A stretch of 6,467 nt of DNA, from positions 1 to 6,467 of the forward strand of contig CAJUDU010000108.1 in the NCBI GenBank assembly GCA_910584935.1. Reading direction: 5' to 3'. The notes beneath the pieces were generated by a model. It saw only the letters and a list, made by a program, of their open reading frames with translations. It was not told the DNA's origin and made no database searches. The position numbers and the translations under genes are program-made. Below, one piece after another: positions 5,238 through 6,467 of this stretch; position 1 is the first letter of the stretch; every line of letters starts with the position of its first letter. The DNA comes from an uncultured Butyricicoccus sp. Its GTDB lineage: Bacteria > Bacillota > Clostridia > Oscillospirales > Butyricicoccaceae.

Positions 5238-6467
5238 ATGAAAAAGAAGCGTGTTATTTTCAAAATTTTATGGAAAGGTTTTTTAGGGATTCTTCTGGCA
5301 GCCGTCTTATATTGGCTGGCAACAAACCGGGTGCTGTTCAAAGAATCCATTTTAAGAACCGGCAATCGACCCGCATTGTTTGCTATTCTTGCTACAGAAC
5401 TGATGCTGTTTTGTTTGATGCCAATCTGTCGGCGGAAAGAAAGCCGTGGGGTAAGGCGTACAGGCGGCAAGCGTTTGCAGACGAACCAGATGAATGTGGG
5501 GCATGAGATTCCCACACCAAGCCCCATGGAAATCAAAACGAAAGAGCAGGTTGCAGTACCGGACAATAAGTCTGCTGAGCCGTTGGCTCCCATACAATCG
5601 GCTGTCCGCTTTTCAGATATTGCCGGTTATGAAGGGACGAAGCGGTCTATCCAGTTTATTGTAAACTGCCTGCAAAACATCAACACACTGGATATTGTAG
5701 GCGCGAAGCTGCCTGCAGGTATCCTGCTGGCAGGACCGCCGGGCACAGGCAAAACTTTTATGGCAAAAGCTGTTGCCGGGGAAGCTGGCGTTCCATTTTT
5801 CTCTGTGTCGGCATCTTCCTTCATGGAACTGTATGTCGGGCAAGGTCCTCGGAATATCCGGGCACTTTACGCGGCAGCAAGGACACATTCGCCCTGTGTT
5901 GTCTTCATTGATGAAATTGATGCAATTGGCGGCATCCGGAACAGTGGGGAAACCAATTCTGAGCGCCGGAACACATTGAATGCACTGCTGGTTGAGCTTG
6001 ACGGCATGGCAGGGAATACCGGCATTTTGACGATTGCCGCAACCAATACGCCAGAAGATTTAGACCCTGCACTGGTTCGGGCAGGGCGGTTTGATCGGAA
6101 AGTTTATATGCCGCTGCCGGATGTACAGGAACGGGAAGCAATCCTGAAAATCCACTGCCGGAATAAACGCATTTGCCCGGATGTAGATTTCAAACACCTG
6201 GCAGTTTCCACACCGGGATTTTCTGCATCCATGTTGGCATCACTTGCAAATGAAGCTGCACTGCACGCAGCTTATTGTGATTCTTTTAGTGTTTCCATGG
6301 CAGATTTTGAATATGCCATGTTCCAGATCATCATGGAAGGGGAACAGAAAAAGAGTACCAATGAAGCCGAACGGCAGATGGTTGCCTGGCATGAAGCAGG
6401 GCATACATTGGCGATTAAGGAACCGCTGATTAAAGCTCCTCTCAAATCACATGCAATCGAAATATGA
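5238..6467 (+). CDS. ftsH: FtsH-type membrane AAA+ ATPase with truncated M41 metalloprotease domain
   Basis: FtsH is a membrane-bound hexameric ATP-dependent zinc protease that extracts and degrades membrane and short-lived proteins. Here: two membrane helices (about residues 14-29 and 46-63) joined by only about 16 residues, where classical FtsH has an extracytoplasmic domain of roughly 70-80; a polar linker (65-120); and the AAA core from FSDIAG (125). Core motifs are Walker A GPPGTGKT (166-173), pore loop MELYVGQG (196-203, Tyr in place of the usual Phe), Walker B VVFIDEID (221-228), the second region of homology with AATN (267-270) and arginine fingers R281 and R284, and a helical lid with NEAAL. 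HEAGH (385-389) supplies two zinc ligands and the catalytic Glu. The frame then ends at residue 409, versus about 600-650 in full FtsH, so the third zinc ligand is absent. The ATPase looks intact; protease activity is doubtful. The start has AAGGGAG 9 bases upstream. Confidence 0.92.
   Translation: MKKKRVIFKILWKGFLGILLAAVLYWLATNRVLFKESILRTGNRPALFAILATELMLFCLMPICRRKESRGVRRTGGKRLQTNQMNVGHEIPTPSPMEIKTKEQVAVPDNKSAEPLAPIQSAVRFSDIAGYEGTKRSIQFIVNCLQNINTLDIVGAKLPAGILLAGPPGTGKTFMAKAVAGEAGVPFFSVSASSFMELYVGQGPRNIRALYAAARTHSPCVVFIDEIDAIGGIRNSGETNSERRNTLNALLVELDGMAGNTGILTIAATNTPEDLDPALVRAGRFDRKVYMPLPDVQEREAILKIHCRNKRICPDVDFKHLAVSTPGFSASMLASLANEAALHAAYCDSFSVSMADFEYAMFQIIMEGEQKKSTNEAERQMVAWHEAGHTLAIKEPLIKAPLKSHAIEI

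Noticed and set aside
1..6467. CRISPR arrays, tRNA/rRNA genes, insertion sequences, integrase or attachment sites
   Set aside because: No direct-repeat array, cloverleaf-type sequence, transposase motif or paired terminal inverted repeats were seen on either strand.

Overview
The window suggests a low-to-moderate-GC Gram-positive bacterium, probably a gut-type Clostridia/Firmicutes. All genes lie on the + strand and use strong AGGAGG- or GGGAGG-type ribosome binding sites. The central gene encodes a very large exported protein with three C-terminal S-layer homology (SLH) domains, as used by Firmicutes to hold proteins on the cell wall. The species and the replicon (chromosome or mobile element) cannot be told from this sequence.

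Region 1 (1-1539) is a methyltransferase module. The left edge cuts into the end of a DNA cytosine-5 methyltransferase, of which motifs IX and X are visible. Its stop codon overlaps by 4 bp (ATGA) the start of a 395-residue protein with two degenerate LAGLIDADG-like motifs about 118 residues apart. Both motifs lack the catalytic acidic residue. The pair is arranged like a restriction-modification or methylase-plus-regulator operon.

Region 2 (1541-5151) is an export and cell-surface module. A 78-residue SecG-like two-helix membrane protein starts one base after the LAGLIDADG-like gene. It is followed 38 bp later by a 1111-residue secreted SLH protein. That protein carries a signal peptide, about four tandem beta-sandwich-type repeats, a DxDxDG calcium-type loop, a Big2-like domain, a duplicated bacterial repeat split by a Gly7-Ser7 linker, and the SLH triplet. 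A clear intrinsic terminator closes this gene.

Region 3 (5238-6467) is an FtsH-type membrane AAA+ ATPase. Its extracytoplasmic loop is very short. The reading frame stops 20 residues after the HEAGH zinc motif, so most of the M41 peptidase domain is missing.

Inferred theme: an accessory SecG subunit, a giant Sec-exported surface protein and an FtsH-like ATPase side by side could be a dedicated export and membrane quality-control set. The methyltransferase/LAGLIDADG pair just upstream may be a defence or maintenance module of the same accessory region. This rests on gene order and family knowledge only. No RNA genes, CRISPR arrays, insertion sequences or integrase genes were seen.
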